NCBI RefSeq assembly: GCF_036961565.1
Contig: NZ_JBAMDD010000005.1
Location: forward strand, 281,186-345,185
Direction of reading: 5' to 3'
Length of the DNA stretch: 64,000 bases
Origin: Chitinimonas sp036961565
Lineage (GTDB): Bacteria; Pseudomonadota; Gammaproteobacteria; Burkholderiales; Chitinimonadaceae
Shown: positions 1 through 21,060 of the stretch, piece after piece
Numbering within the stretch: position 1 is the stretch's first letter
Layout: the number at the start of each line of letters is the position of its first letter
Notes under the pieces: generated by a model
Database searches by the model: none
Seen by the model: only the letters and a program-made list of their open reading frames with translations
What the model was told of the DNA's origin: nothing
Position numbers and translations under genes: made by a program

Positions 1-11040
<11,040 letters not shown>

Positions 11041-11068
11041 TGTCCCCTCCCTGGGGTTATCGTTGTTG

Positions 11069-12031
11069 TCAGTCGTTCCAGGTTCGGGCGTCAGCCATGG
11101 CGACCAGCACCTTGCGGGCACCGTCGTATGGGTCGCGGCCGTGCGAATACAGCATGTTGTCCAGCAGCATCAGATCGCCGCCCTGCCAGGCAAAGGACAG
11201 CTTTTCTTCCTCGTAGACGGTACGGATGGCCTCCAGCACCTCTTCTTCCAGTGGCTCACCGTCGCCGTAATAGGCATGCCGTGGCAGGCGCGCCTCGCCA
11301 AAGGTCTGCAGCAAGGCCTGGCGGTTTTCCTCGGTATGGTTGGAGACGTGGAACAGATGGGCCTGGTTGAACCAGACCTTGTCGCCGGTGTGTGGGTGCA
11401 CGGCCACGCCAGGGCACACCTGCTCGGTGCGCAACTGGTCATCGTCCAGCCACTCATAGCGGATGCCATGGCGCTCGCAGTAGGCATTGACCTCTTCGCG
11501 GGTCTCGGCCTGGAATACCTCCTGCCAGGGCAGGCCCACGCTGCTGTAATGGCGCACATACTTGACACCCTTGCGCTCAAACTTTTCGCGTATCGCGGCC
11601 GGTATGCGCTGATACACCACACGGCTGTCCGCCACGGGCGTGGCCCCCCCCTGTTCGGCCGCAACCAGGCACAGGAATGCGATCTTCATTGGCCACTCGT
11701 GCGAATAGGCATTCTCGTTGTGCTGGGGAATGCTTTCTTCCTTGGGATACTCGGTCGAGGTGTAGACGTTTCCCCGCAGCTCGGTCCGGGGCGTGGAGCG
11801 GTTGCTGTAGGACAGCAGCTCACCACCGAAAAGACCGGATGCAATAGTGGCAAACTGGCCGCTGCTGATGACATTGAGTCCGCGCATCAGCACAACGCCT
11901 TCACGCTCCAGCCGCGTGTTGATGGACGTGCGGTGGTGGCTTATCCAGTCACCCAGTTTCTGGCCTTCCAGCGCCACGGGGTAGGTGATTTCCAGCAGCC
12001 GTTCGGGCGTGCAGTAGGGGGTTGTCTTCAT
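11069..12031 (-). CDS. TauD/SyrP-like Fe(II)/2-oxoglutarate-dependent amino-acid hydroxylase
   Basis: The protein has 320 aa from the ATG at 12031, chosen because GAGGAA lies about 7 bases upstream and overlaps the stop of NRPS A; an in-frame upstream ATG at 12058 lies inside NRPS A. The facial triad is visible as HNENAYS (His104, Glu106) and the distal His of SHGRDPY (~297), with an Arg about nine residues later that could bind 2-oxoglutarate. The length and the HxE form fit the SyrP-type subgroup, which hydroxylates carrier-bound amino acids at C-beta. It lies between an NRPS whose last module reads as Asp and NRPS B. The inferred substrate is Asp-S-PCP, giving beta-hydroxyaspartate. Hydroxylation of another residue cannot be excluded. 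Confidence 0.88.
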   Translation of the reverse strand: MKTTPYCTPERLLEITYPVALEGQKLGDWISHHRTSINTRLEREGVVLMRGLNVISSGQFATIASGLFGGELLSYSNRSTPRTELRGNVYTSTEYPKEESIPQHNENAYSHEWPMKIAFLCLVAAEQGGATPVADSRVVYQRIPAAIREKFERKGVKYVRHYSSVGLPWQEVFQAETREEVNAYCERHGIRYEWLDDDQLRTEQVCPGVAVHPHTGDKVWFNQAHLFHVSNHTEENRQALLQTFGEARLPRHAYYGDGEPLEEEVLEAIRTVYEEEKLSFAWQGGDLMLLDNMLYSHGRDPYDGARKVLVAMADARTWND

Positions 12032-12041
12032 CGCACTTTCC

Positions 12042-15000
12042 TCAGATTTCGATTTCAATCAAGTCTTCGCCAGCGTCCTGCGGGCGAGTAGTCAGCAGCA
12101 GTGCGTCGACCAGGGTGGCTAACGACCGGACAGAATGGTTTTCCATGAGCAGGCGGACCGGGATATGCACCCCCATCGCCAGTTGCAGTTCATTGGCCAG
12201 GCGGGTAACCAGCAGCGAGTTGCCACCAGCATCAAAGAAACGCTGCTCCACCGAGAGCTGCTGGCGCTGCAGCAGGCCGCTCATGATCCGGTGCAGGGTT
12301 TGTTCGCTAGGCGTCGCCGGCCCTTGCACGACCGGGACTGCCTGCTCGCCGATCCGCCGCAGCAAGGCCTGCCGGTCAGGCTTGCCATTGCCGAGCAAAG
12401 GCATCTCATCAAGCGCGACGATGACGCGAGGCAGCATGTAGTCGGGCAGGCTGCGGCGCAGCGCGGCCTGGGTAGTCGCCAGGTCAAACCGACCCGAGGC
12501 CACCACGAAGCTGGCCAGGGCATCCTGCCCGGCAGCATCCTTATGGAGCAGGGTCACCGCATGGCTGATGCCAGGCAGGCGTAACAGGCTGGTATCGATC
12601 TCTGCCAGCTCCACACGGAAGCCACGCAGCTTGATCTGGTCATCGAAGCGCCCACCGAATTCGACCCGGCCCTGGGCATCGAGGCGCACACGGTCGCCTG
12701 TGCGGTAGTGGGGTATCCACTGCCCGCCAGCGCTTTCAAGCTTTATGAAGACCTTATCGCTCAGGTCTGCTCGCTTGTTGTAGCCAAGGCTGACCGCTGG
12801 GCCGCCTATGACCAGCTCACCCCAGCAGCCGTGCGGCACATCCCGGCCGTCTACCTGTATGCGCAAGGCCTCGCCGGGCAGCGGCAAGCCCAGCGGCGCG
12901 ACGTCTGGCAGGGCGTGCAGGTCGATCTCATGGGTGAGGCAGCCTATGGTGGCCTCGGTCGGGCCATAGTGATTGATCACGCGGCAGCCCCGCTGGTGGC
13001 AGGTAGCCGCGATGGCTTGCAGCAGCTCGCGCCGCAGCACTTCACCGCCCAATATCAGGAAACGCTGGGGCACAGGCGCCGGATACAGCGTGTCATCACA
13101 CAAGGCAGCAAAATGCCCCGGCGTGATTTTCATAACGTCGATGCCCTGCTGCTGCACATAGCGGCTCACGGCAGCACCATCGAGCATCAGTGCGCTACCC
13201 ATGAGATGCAGGCAGGCTCCGTGCCAAAGACCCAGGTACAAGGTGGTATTGCCCAGGTCGGTATGGAAAGCCGAATTGACGGCATAGTGGCTACAGGCCT
13301 CGAAACCGTAGCGTTCAGTCATGGCTGCCACGTAGTGGGCCAGGTTGGCTCGGCTGACCCGCACGCCCTTAGGCATGCCGCTGGAGCCCGAGGTGTAGAT
13401 CAGATAGGCCTCGGCATCAGGGGCAATGCCGCCATCCGGCAGTACCGTGCCTTGGTAGTCCGACAACCAGTCGGCATCGGCGACACCATCGAGCAGCACC
13501 ACATCCATCGCACCCACCGCCATGTGGGACAGTGTCTCGGCATACCCCAGCAACACCGTTGCGTCGGCATCGGCCAGGACAAAATCCAGGCGCGCTGCCG
13601 GCAGCTTGGCGTCCACCGGCACATAGGCAGCACCCAAGGCCTGAGCCGCCAGCATGGCGACCAGGCCACCTACCGTACGGTCGGCACACACCGCCACACG
13701 GCTGCCTTGCACCACGCCACACTCGGCCAGCAGGCCGCCGAGGCGGCGGACCTTGTCGGCTAGCTGGGCATAGGTCAGCTGCAGATCACCATCGCGGACG
13801 GCAGCAGCGCCGGGCGTCAGGCTGGCGTGGTGGAAAACCCGGTCGGCGATACAGGTGCCGGTCTCGTAGGGATGGGCCATGGCCACTGTTGGCAGCGCCG
13901 CAGCCAGGCCCAGTTGGGCAGGTATCTGGCAAACCGCTTGCTGCAGCAACTCAGGCAGGCGTTGCAGGAGTTGCAGGTAGCCATCCAGCATGCGCTGCAT
14001 GCTCGCCTCGGAGAACAGCGATTCAGCGTAGAGCCACTCGATCTCCAGGCCCCGTGCGCCTGGCGCCGCCGATACCATGAGATCGAATTTGGTGTTGGCC
14101 TCGTCTGCGTGCAGCATCTGTACGGCCAGGCCATCCAGCGCCAACTCGCCTGCCACCTGGGCATGCAGCACAAACCACAGCTGGAACAGGGGATTGAAGC
14201 TACGTGACTGGGCCGGCGCCAGGGCGTCGAGCACATGTGAGAACGGCACCTGGTGATGGCCGAGATGCTCAGTCCACTGCGCCGCATTGCGGCTCGCCAC
14301 CGTCAACAGGGTGTCTTGCGGCTGGTAGCGGGTACGTACCAGCTGCGTGTTGATGAAGCACCCGATATTGGGATACAGCTCGGTATGAAACCGTCCGCTG
14401 ACCGGGGTGCCTACCAGCACATCGCGCTGCTGGCTGTATTCCCCCACGATCACGGCAAACGCAGCTTGCAGCAGGCAAAAGAGCGATATCTGCTGCGTCG
14501 CTGCCAATTGTTGCACCGCAGCCGTGCTGATCGGGTCCAGTTGCCCGCGCAACACCCGGCCCTGGTGGCTGGCCTTTTCAGGCCGCGCCTTATCCAGGGG
14601 CAGCTCATGCAGCACCGGTACGCCTTCTAGCTGACCACGCCAATACTGGGCAGCCTGCTCGAACGCTGTGCTGCCTTCCTGGGCCAACTGATGGAGGGCG
14701 TAATCCTGGTAGCTCGACTGCAGCGGTGCAAGCTCAGCGGGCTCACCGCCCTTGCATTCCCGGTACAGGGCAGCCAGCTCGGCCAACAGATTGCTCAGTG
14801 ACCAGCCATCCACAGCCATATGATGCAGGGTCACCAGCAATACATGCTCGTCCTGCCCCAGCGCCAGCACGCGGGCGCGGATGGGGAGATCCCGTTCCAG
14901 GTCGAACGAACGCAGCCGCTCATCCTGCTGTGCAGCTGCTACCACCGACGCACGCTCCGATGTCGGCATAGCGGCCAGGTCTTGCCAGCCCAGGTCGAAG

Positions 15001-18000
15001 TCCTGCGCATCGCGCGGGCACAACACTGCCGACTGATCCCGACGTACGACACGGCAAGACAAGGGCTGATGCCGTGCAATGATGCGCCGCAAGGCTTCGG
15101 TCAGCGCCGCCCGGTTCAAGGGGCCACTCAAGCGGTATGCGCCGGGTACGTTGTACTCATGGCTACCGCCATTCAGCAGATGACTCAGCCACATCTGCCG
15201 CTGCACGAACGACATGGGCACCTCATCCAGCGGCGCACTACGCGGTATTGGGGGTGTGCTGTCCGTAAGCCGCGCCCGGCATGCATCCACCCGCTCGGCC
15301 TGCAGCCGAATGGTGGGCAACTTCAGGACGTCGACCAAGGTCAGCCGGATGCCATAGAACTCGTTCAGGTCGGCCAGGATGCGCATGGCCGCCAGAGAGT
15401 GCCCTCCCTGCTCGAAGAAGTTGTCATCGAGTGACGGTGTCGTACCAGGCAGCGCCTTCGTCCAGCACTGCCAGACTCGCTGCTCGGTCTCATTGGCCGC
15501 ACCGTGCGCAGCGGTATCGTGCTGGACCAGGGGCAGGCCCATGCTGCGCAGGCACCCTCGGTCTATCTTACCGTTGGGGTTGAGGGGCAGTTGGTCGATC
15601 AGCGCAATATGGGCCGGTACCATGTAATCTGGCAGGCTGCTGCGCAGATGGCTGGCCAGTGCCGCTGGCAGGCTATCGGCCTCGGCATCAGCACGGGGCC
15701 GTACATGGGCACACAAGCACTTATCTGCCGCCATGCTGCCCACCACCACCACCGCCGCTTCCAGCACATCGGGATGTTGACGCAGGCAGTTCTCTATCTC
15801 GTCGATCTCGATACGGAAGCCGCGTATCTTTACCTGCTGGTCTAGCCGGCCCAGGTAATCCAGCTGGCCGTCTTGCCGCCAGCGTACCTGGTCGCCAGTC
15901 TTGTAGAGACGCCCCGGCATGTTGGGGGCCGGATCGGCGATGAAACGCGCGCGTGTCAGTTCGTCCTGGTTCAGATACCCCAGGGCGACGCCAGCGCCAC
16001 CCACCCACAGCTCGCCAGGCTCGCCCAGGGGCAGCAGGCGTCCGTGGGTATCCACGACATAGCAGGTCGAGCCATTGACAGGCTTGCCTATAGGAATGGG
16101 CTGACTGGGGTCGCCATGCGCGGTCACCACGGCACAGGCGCTGAATATCCCGTTTTCGGTGGGGCCATAGCCATTGATGAAGACGATATCCGGCTTCATG
16201 GCTTGCAGCTTGCAGACGGCGGCAGGCGGTACCACATCGCCACCCGCCAGCACAAAGCGCAAGCTGGGGGGGACTGCCTTGAGCTTGCCCACCCAGGTAT
16301 CGAACAAACCTGCGGTCAGCCACAGGGTGTTGACGCCGTTGGCTTCAATCTGCCGGGTCAGTTCATCCAGGTCCAGCACGCTGCTGTTCCGCAGCACCAA
16401 GGTGCCGCCATTGAGCAGTGGGGTCCAGATTTCAAAAGCCGCAACATCAAAGGCGATATTGGCCGCCTGCAGCGTGACGGTTGCCGGTCCCAACGCCAGG
16501 AAGTCAGGGCCATCCACCAAACGCATGATGGCCGACTGCGGAATGATGACCCCCTTGGGGAGGCCCGTCGAACCCGAGGTATAGAGTATGGAAGCTGGCA
16601 GGGTCGCGATGCCCTGGCCCTGGGTCGGTAGCGTTGCCGGTAGCGGAGCCGAGCCATCAGTCAGCGCCAGGGTCGCGATGAAATCCGGGTCGTCCAGGTT
16701 CACACAAGGCACGCCCAGCATCATCGCCTTGGCTTGCCCCGTCGTATCGGTCAGCAAGCGTGCTGGCTGGGCGTCTGCCAGGATATGCGTCAACCGCTGC
16801 ACCGGGCAGGCTGGATCCAGCGGTACACAGGGGCGACGCAGCATGGCAATCGCCAGCAAGGCCACTATCGCAGCGGGTGCCGGCTGCAGGTGTATGGCCA
16901 GCGGTGCGGTGTCATCGGCCGTATTCTCACGCAGCCAGTTGGCCAGGCGTCGTGCCTGCAGCTGCAACACCGCATACCGAATCTCACCAGTATCAGACCG
17001 TAGTGCCACCGCCTCGGGGTAGCGCTCACACATGGCGTCGAAGCGGGTTGCGATGTCCACGCCGCCAGGAGGGAAGGCCTTGCCTTGACCCCAGTCTTGC
17101 ACCAGCAGCGCCTCTGCCGGCGGGACCAAGGCGACCTTGTCCAGCACCAACGACGGGTCACGCTCATACTGCTCGGCGATATACATCAGCCTATCCAGTA
17201 GCAGCGCCGCCTCCATCGGTGTGAAGTACGCCTCGTTGACATCCACCTGCAGCTGCATGGCCTGGTGGCTGCCAAAATCACAGACATTGAACGAGAAGGG
17301 AATCTGCGCCCACCGATTCGCCAGATAATGCGTTTCAGTCTGCAGATAGGTCTCGTCGGTCTGGTAGTCCAGCTTGAGATAGTTGAATTGCAGATCGAAC
17401 ATCCGGGCTGGTCGCCCACCCACGGCGCGAGCCCCCTGCATCCGCTCAGCCATGGAGACATCCTGGCTGCGCACGCAGTGCGTCATTGCCTGCTTGGTCA
17501 TCGCCATCAAGGCACCTATGCCGGCATGCTGCGGCCGCGACATCGTGCAGGGCACTACGTTGACGTAACTGCCGACGATGGCTTTCTCCTGCCCCCGGCG
17601 ATTGTGGGTAGGTAAGCCTATGACCAGGCAGTCCTGCTGCTTCAATACCGAGAAATAAGAGAACACCAGCGACAGCAAGAAATGGTGCAGCTGGAATCCA
17701 TGGGCCTGGGCCAGTGCCGTCCATGCCTGGACCTGCTGTCCACTGAGATCGCGTACCACCCGCACGCTGGGCTGCGGCGTGGCTACCAGCGCCCTGGGGG
17801 ACAACAGCGGCATAGCCGGGTTGCCTGCCTGGGCGGCTGGGCTGGCAGCAGCAGGCCGATTCTCATGGCGCTGACGCCGTGTCGCTATGCTTTGCAGAAA
17901 GCCGGTATCCGGTACGGCAGCTGCGGTGCCACGGCCAGTCTGAGCCAGATAGCCCGCCACCAGCCGCCGCACCCATAGCCCAAAGCCCCAGCCATCGATA

Positions 18001-18419
18001 ACCAGATGGTGTGCCACCGCGCAGTACCAGTATTCATGCTGCCCTACCTTGACCAGGGCAGAACGGTGCGGCGCCTCGCTATCCAGCTGGAACCGGTACT
18101 CGAACAAGCCATCCAGCCATTCCCTGGCAGCCTGGGCTGGCACCTCGGCCTGCGTGAAATCATGCAATGCCAGCACATGCGCCTGCTGTTGCAGATACTG
18201 CTGCGGCACGCCGGACTCAATACAGAAACGGATCTGAAAGGCATCGTGGCCCGCCACTGCGTGCTGGAAAGCACGGCAGAACGCCTCTTCATCCACTGCC
18301 TCACGCAACACCACATAGCCGCCGATGTTGTAGAGCGGCACATGTGGATTGATGGCCTGGTCCAGAAAGATATCTAGCTGCGCCGGTGACAGATCTACGC
18401 AGGAATTAGACTGGTTCAT
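12042..18419 (-). CDS. Nonribosomal peptide synthetase A (C-A-T-C-A-T)
   Basis: The protein has 2125 aa from the ATG at 18419; an ATG at 18425 is an alternative and the SD is weak. C1 has HHLVIDGWG (~137) and a LSPAQLDIFLDQ entry segment resembling first-module or starter C domains. A1 has YTSGSTGLPKG (~613) and NGKIDR (~948), with a code read as DVFWLGGIFK, nearest to Val-type codes. T1 is EQGGHSLAAMR (~1005). C2 has HHMAVDGW (~1200). A2 has YTSGSSGMPKG (~1675), HTDLGNT (~1718) and NHYGPTEATIG; its code DLTKIGHIGK is the Asp code. T2 is DAGGNSLLVTR (~2065). The C terminus is a short acidic tail (EDLIEIEI) suited to dock onto NRPS B. The chain probably starts here, possibly with an acyl cap. 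The gene follows the acylase gene and precedes the hydroxylase by 10 bp. Confidence 0.95.
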   Translation of the reverse strand: MNQSNSCVDLSPAQLDIFLDQAINPHVPLYNIGGYVVLREAVDEEAFCRAFQHAVAGHDAFQIRFCIESGVPQQYLQQQAHVLALHDFTQAEVPAQAAREWLDGLFEYRFQLDSEAPHRSALVKVGQHEYWYCAVAHHLVIDGWGFGLWVRRLVAGYLAQTGRGTAAAVPDTGFLQSIATRRQRHENRPAAASPAAQAGNPAMPLLSPRALVATPQPSVRVVRDLSGQQVQAWTALAQAHGFQLHHFLLSLVFSYFSVLKQQDCLVIGLPTHNRRGQEKAIVGSYVNVVPCTMSRPQHAGIGALMAMTKQAMTHCVRSQDVSMAERMQGARAVGGRPARMFDLQFNYLKLDYQTDETYLQTETHYLANRWAQIPFSFNVCDFGSHQAMQLQVDVNEAYFTPMEAALLLDRLMYIAEQYERDPSLVLDKVALVPPAEALLVQDWGQGKAFPPGGVDIATRFDAMCERYPEAVALRSDTGEIRYAVLQLQARRLANWLRENTADDTAPLAIHLQPAPAAIVALLAIAMLRRPCVPLDPACPVQRLTHILADAQPARLLTDTTGQAKAMMLGVPCVNLDDPDFIATLALTDGSAPLPATLPTQGQGIATLPASILYTSGSTGLPKGVIIPQSAIMRLVDGPDFLALGPATVTLQAANIAFDVAAFEIWTPLLNGGTLVLRNSSVLDLDELTRQIEANGVNTLWLTAGLFDTWVGKLKAVPPSLRFVLAGGDVVPPAAVCKLQAMKPDIVFINGYGPTENGIFSACAVVTAHGDPSQPIPIGKPVNGSTCYVVDTHGRLLPLGEPGELWVGGAGVALGYLNQDELTRARFIADPAPNMPGRLYKTGDQVRWRQDGQLDYLGRLDQQVKIRGFRIEIDEIENCLRQHPDVLEAAVVVVGSMAADKCLCAHVRPRADAEADSLPAALASHLRSSLPDYMVPAHIALIDQLPLNPNGKIDRGCLRSMGLPLVQHDTAAHGAANETEQRVWQCWTKALPGTTPSLDDNFFEQGGHSLAAMRILADLNEFYGIRLTLVDVLKLPTIRLQAERVDACRARLTDSTPPIPRSAPLDEVPMSFVQRQMWLSHLLNGGSHEYNVPGAYRLSGPLNRAALTEALRRIIARHQPLSCRVVRRDQSAVLCPRDAQDFDLGWQDLAAMPTSERASVVAAAQQDERLRSFDLERDLPIRARVLALGQDEHVLLVTLHHMAVDGWSLSNLLAELAALYRECKGGEPAELAPLQSSYQDYALHQLAQEGSTAFEQAAQYWRGQLEGVPVLHELPLDKARPEKASHQGRVLRGQLDPISTAAVQQLAATQQISLFCLLQAAFAVIVGEYSQQRDVLVGTPVSGRFHTELYPNIGCFINTQLVRTRYQPQDTLLTVASRNAAQWTEHLGHHQVPFSHVLDALAPAQSRSFNPLFQLWFVLHAQVAGELALDGLAVQMLHADEANTKFDLMVSAAPGARGLEIEWLYAESLFSEASMQRMLDGYLQLLQRLPELLQQAVCQIPAQLGLAAALPTVAMAHPYETGTCIADRVFHHASLTPGAAAVRDGDLQLTYAQLADKVRRLGGLLAECGVVQGSRVAVCADRTVGGLVAMLAAQALGAAYVPVDAKLPAARLDFVLADADATVLLGYAETLSHMAVGAMDVVLLDGVADADWLSDYQGTVLPDGGIAPDAEAYLIYTSGSSGMPKGVRVSRANLAHYVAAMTERYGFEACSHYAVNSAFHTDLGNTTLYLGLWHGACLHLMGSALMLDGAAVSRYVQQQGIDVMKITPGHFAALCDDTLYPAPVPQRFLILGGEVLRRELLQAIAATCHQRGCRVINHYGPTEATIGCLTHEIDLHALPDVAPLGLPLPGEALRIQVDGRDVPHGCWGELVIGGPAVSLGYNKRADLSDKVFIKLESAGGQWIPHYRTGDRVRLDAQGRVEFGGRFDDQIKLRGFRVELAEIDTSLLRLPGISHAVTLLHKDAAGQDALASFVVASGRFDLATTQAALRRSLPDYMLPRVIVALDEMPLLGNGKPDRQALLRRIGEQAVPVVQGPATPSEQTLHRIMSGLLQRQQLSVEQRFFDAGGNSLLVTRLANELQLAMGVHIPVRLLMENHSVRSLATLVDALLLTTRPQDAGEDLIEIEI

Positions 18420-18535
18420 ATGCATTGCTACCCATGATTGGCACAGCTTGACCCCAGGCGGATTGCGCAATCGCGGGCAACAGGCCCCCGATGCGCCCGC
18501 ATTGCGGGGCATAAACACACGGAAACGGTATCGGT

Positions 18536-18561
18536 GGATGGCGAGGGAAAGCTCGCCATCC
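18536..18561 (-). terminator. Perfect 10-bp hairpin between acylase and NRPS A
   Basis: GGATGGCGAG and CTCGCCATCC pair perfectly around a 6-base loop, 25 bp after the acylase stop. No T-run follows on the minus strand. It could be a partial terminator or an mRNA-processing hairpin that sets the ratio of acylase to NRPS expression, rather than a full stop. Confidence 0.5.
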
Positions 18562-18586
18562 CTAGGTTCGACCTACGTGGCGCAGG

Positions 18587-20986
18587 CTATGGCGCAGGCT
18601 GCTCCGCGCGCTTGGGCTCCAGCCGCAAGTGGTAGCGTGCCTGGCCAGCCAGTAGCGGCAGAGGCTTACCTTGCTGCCACTCCTGATGACCACTACGGAA
18701 ATAGGGCGAGAGCGGATTCGCCGACTGGCCGGCCGGCATCGTCAGAAACCCGTCCTGTTCATGGCCGGGCGATACCACCAGGCGCATTGCAGGGCCAAAC
18801 GACTGGGATTGCGCCAGCACGGTATTGCTATCGCCATTCATCTCCACGCTGGGCATGTCGAGGAAGCGGCCAAGCAAGGGCAGGCTATTGCTCATGGGAT
18901 GCTTGATCTCCGACCGGTTTGCATCACCCCAGCGCGCCTTGGACAAGTCACCACCGTAGCGTGCTTTGTAAGGCTGGTAGACCTTTTCCAGCAGTACCTG
19001 GCGGTAGTAATCGCCCCAACTGGCTACCCCGGTGGGCACCAGTGCCGCAGGCTGTTGCGACACCACACGCCAGAGCGGTGTTTCCCAATTGGGTACCAAC
19101 TCATACCAGCGCAGCTCAGGTTCCCGCTTCAGCAAATCCTGCAGCAAGGCAGGCATCACCCCATCGGCCAGCTCATCACGGAAGCGGCGGACCACCCGGT
19201 AAGCGGCAGAATCCACACTGGCGTGACCATTCCACTGCCCCAGCACCTTGGCCAGTTCATGCTTCTCAGGCGTATCCGGCATATCGGCCACCACCTTGCT
19301 GACGAGGCCATGCCAGCGCTTCATCAGGGGCGCCGTATCATCGAGCTGCAAGGCGTGCATATCCTGCTCGCGCAGCTTGCCACTGGATGCCAAGCGCTCA
19401 TGGATGCGCATGGCCCGCACGCCCAGCGCAAATTGCGAGCCCTCACCAATCTTCTTCAGATCATCGCCATCAACCACGCGGTTGTTGGCTGTCCACAAGT
19501 AATCACGATCACTGCTGGAGCGCACGGGGTACTCGTCCGCCGCCAGCCAGCCAGACCATCCCGTGCCAGCACCCCAGCCTTGCGGCAGCGTTCCGGCCAG
19601 ACCAACACGACGCGGTATGCGGCCTGCGATGGTCCAAGCGGCATTGCCCTGGGCATCGGCCAGCACGAGGTTCATATGCGGCATGCCTGCCACTGCGGCA
19701 ATCTGCCTGGCCCCTGCGATGGACTGCTCGCGTATCAGCGGAAACAGGCTCAGGTTGTTGCCTTCCGCGTAGTGCGCCACCCAGCTCAATGCATAAGCCG
19801 CCTGCTCGTCCTCCGCGACTATCGGCCCCCAGCGTGTTTCGCGTACCTCCAGAATGACATCGGCACCACCTTTGACTGCGATGGTCTCGCGCATCACCTT
19901 GCTTGCCCCCGCCAGCGCCGACTTCTCCACGCGGACCAGATCACTCCAATCGCCGTTGGCATTGGTCAGACCCCAGGCGATGCTGCCATTGCTACCTGCC
20001 ACCAGCATGGGCAGGCCGGGTACGCTGACCCCGACGGCGGGCGCCAGCCGGTCTGCGCTGGCGATATTGATGCGGTAGAAGGTATTGGGTTGCTGCAAAG
20101 GCAGGTGCATGTCGTTGGCCAGCAGTGCACGCCCATCTACGCTCTTGCGGCCCGATACCACCCAGTTGTTGCTGCCGACGATGTTCTCGGTCATGCGCCG
20201 ACGCCCATCGGTCTCCGTCACCCAGCCGTCGTGCACCGCATCTGTGGCGGCAACCGCCAGGGGCTGCCTGAGCAGCTTGGGCAACGCCATGCTGATGCGC
20301 GCTTCTGGCGCATCAGCTGCCGTCATGGGGGTATCCCACTCTGTACGGTTGGCCAGGATGAAATCGGCGAATTCCGCATCGTACTGGCGCACCAGCTTCT
20401 GCCTCGCCATCTCGGGGTGGGTGCCACCGTCTTCCTGCAGCAGCATGTACATCGCCATGTTCACCAGCAGCGTATCCTCTTCACGCCAGGGCTGCGGAGA
20501 GGTAAACAGCATCGCATACTCGAAAGGGGCGGCCTTCAGTTGCCTGAGCCCCTCATTCACCCCCGCCACATAGTTGCGCAACACCACCCGCTGGTCTGCC
20601 GGCAGCAGGGTCACGAATGATTGCGCCCGGGCACGGAAGCGATGCAGACGTGCACGCTTGTCGCCTTCCACGGCACGGCTGCCGTAGAGCGCGGCCAGTT
20701 CGCCAGCTGCCTTACGACGCATCAGATCCATCTGAAAGTAGCGTTCCTGTGCGTGCAGAAAGCCGATGGCGTAGGCGGCATCATGCATGTCGGCAGCCTT
20801 GATCACAGGCGTACCTCTCTCATCACGCTCTATCGACACCGCCTGCCGCACCCCGGCGACTTGCACCGTGCCGTCCAGCCGCGGCTTGCTGCGCACCACC
20901 GCCACATAAAGCAAACCCAGCACCGTCACCAGTGCAACCAGGCAGACACCGCCTGCTATGGCCAAATACTTGGAAAACCGCTTCAA
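18587..20986 (-). CDS. Penicillin acylase-family Ntn hydrolase (AHL acylase or lipopeptide maturation acylase)
   Basis: The protein has 799 aa and starts at TTG (20986), supported by GGGGGA about 6 bases upstream; the next Met is ~67 residues in. Residues 8-31 form one hydrophobic segment (signal or anchor), so the enzyme is exported to the periplasm. The autoproteolysis site and nucleophile are Gly271-Ser272 in VGSNNWVVSG, followed by the family segment GRALLANDMHLP. It belongs to the PvdQ/QuiP/penicillin G acylase superfamily. It sits between the AHL synthase (74 bp upstream) and NRPS A on the same strand. Two roles fit: degrading AHL signals, or removing a fatty acyl cap from the peptide in the periplasm as PvdQ does for pyoverdine. 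The context favours maturation but does not exclude the other. Confidence 0.9.
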   Translation of the reverse strand: MKRFSKYLAIAGGVCLVALVTVLGLLYVAVVRSKPRLDGTVQVAGVRQAVSIERDERGTPVIKAADMHDAAYAIGFLHAQERYFQMDLMRRKAAGELAALYGSRAVEGDKRARLHRFRARAQSFVTLLPADQRVVLRNYVAGVNEGLRQLKAAPFEYAMLFTSPQPWREEDTLLVNMAMYMLLQEDGGTHPEMARQKLVRQYDAEFADFILANRTEWDTPMTAADAPEARISMALPKLLRQPLAVAATDAVHDGWVTETDGRRRMTENIVGSNNWVVSGRKSVDGRALLANDMHLPLQQPNTFYRINIASADRLAPAVGVSVPGLPMLVAGSNGSIAWGLTNANGDWSDLVRVEKSALAGASKVMRETIAVKGGADVILEVRETRWGPIVAEDEQAAYALSWVAHYAEGNNLSLFPLIREQSIAGARQIAAVAGMPHMNLVLADAQGNAAWTIAGRIPRRVGLAGTLPQGWGAGTGWSGWLAADEYPVRSSSDRDYLWTANNRVVDGDDLKKIGEGSQFALGVRAMRIHERLASSGKLREQDMHALQLDDTAPLMKRWHGLVSKVVADMPDTPEKHELAKVLGQWNGHASVDSAAYRVVRRFRDELADGVMPALLQDLLKREPELRWYELVPNWETPLWRVVSQQPAALVPTGVASWGDYYRQVLLEKVYQPYKARYGGDLSKARWGDANRSEIKHPMSNSLPLLGRFLDMPSVEMNGDSNTVLAQSQSFGPAMRLVVSPGHEQDGFLTMPAGQSANPLSPYFRSGHQEWQQGKPLPLLAGQARYHLRLEPKRAEQPAP

Positions 20987-21060
20987 AATATCCCCCTGCT
21001 CTATTCAGATGGGAACCGTCAGGCCCCGAGAATGCATTACCCACACCACCCACATCAGGA

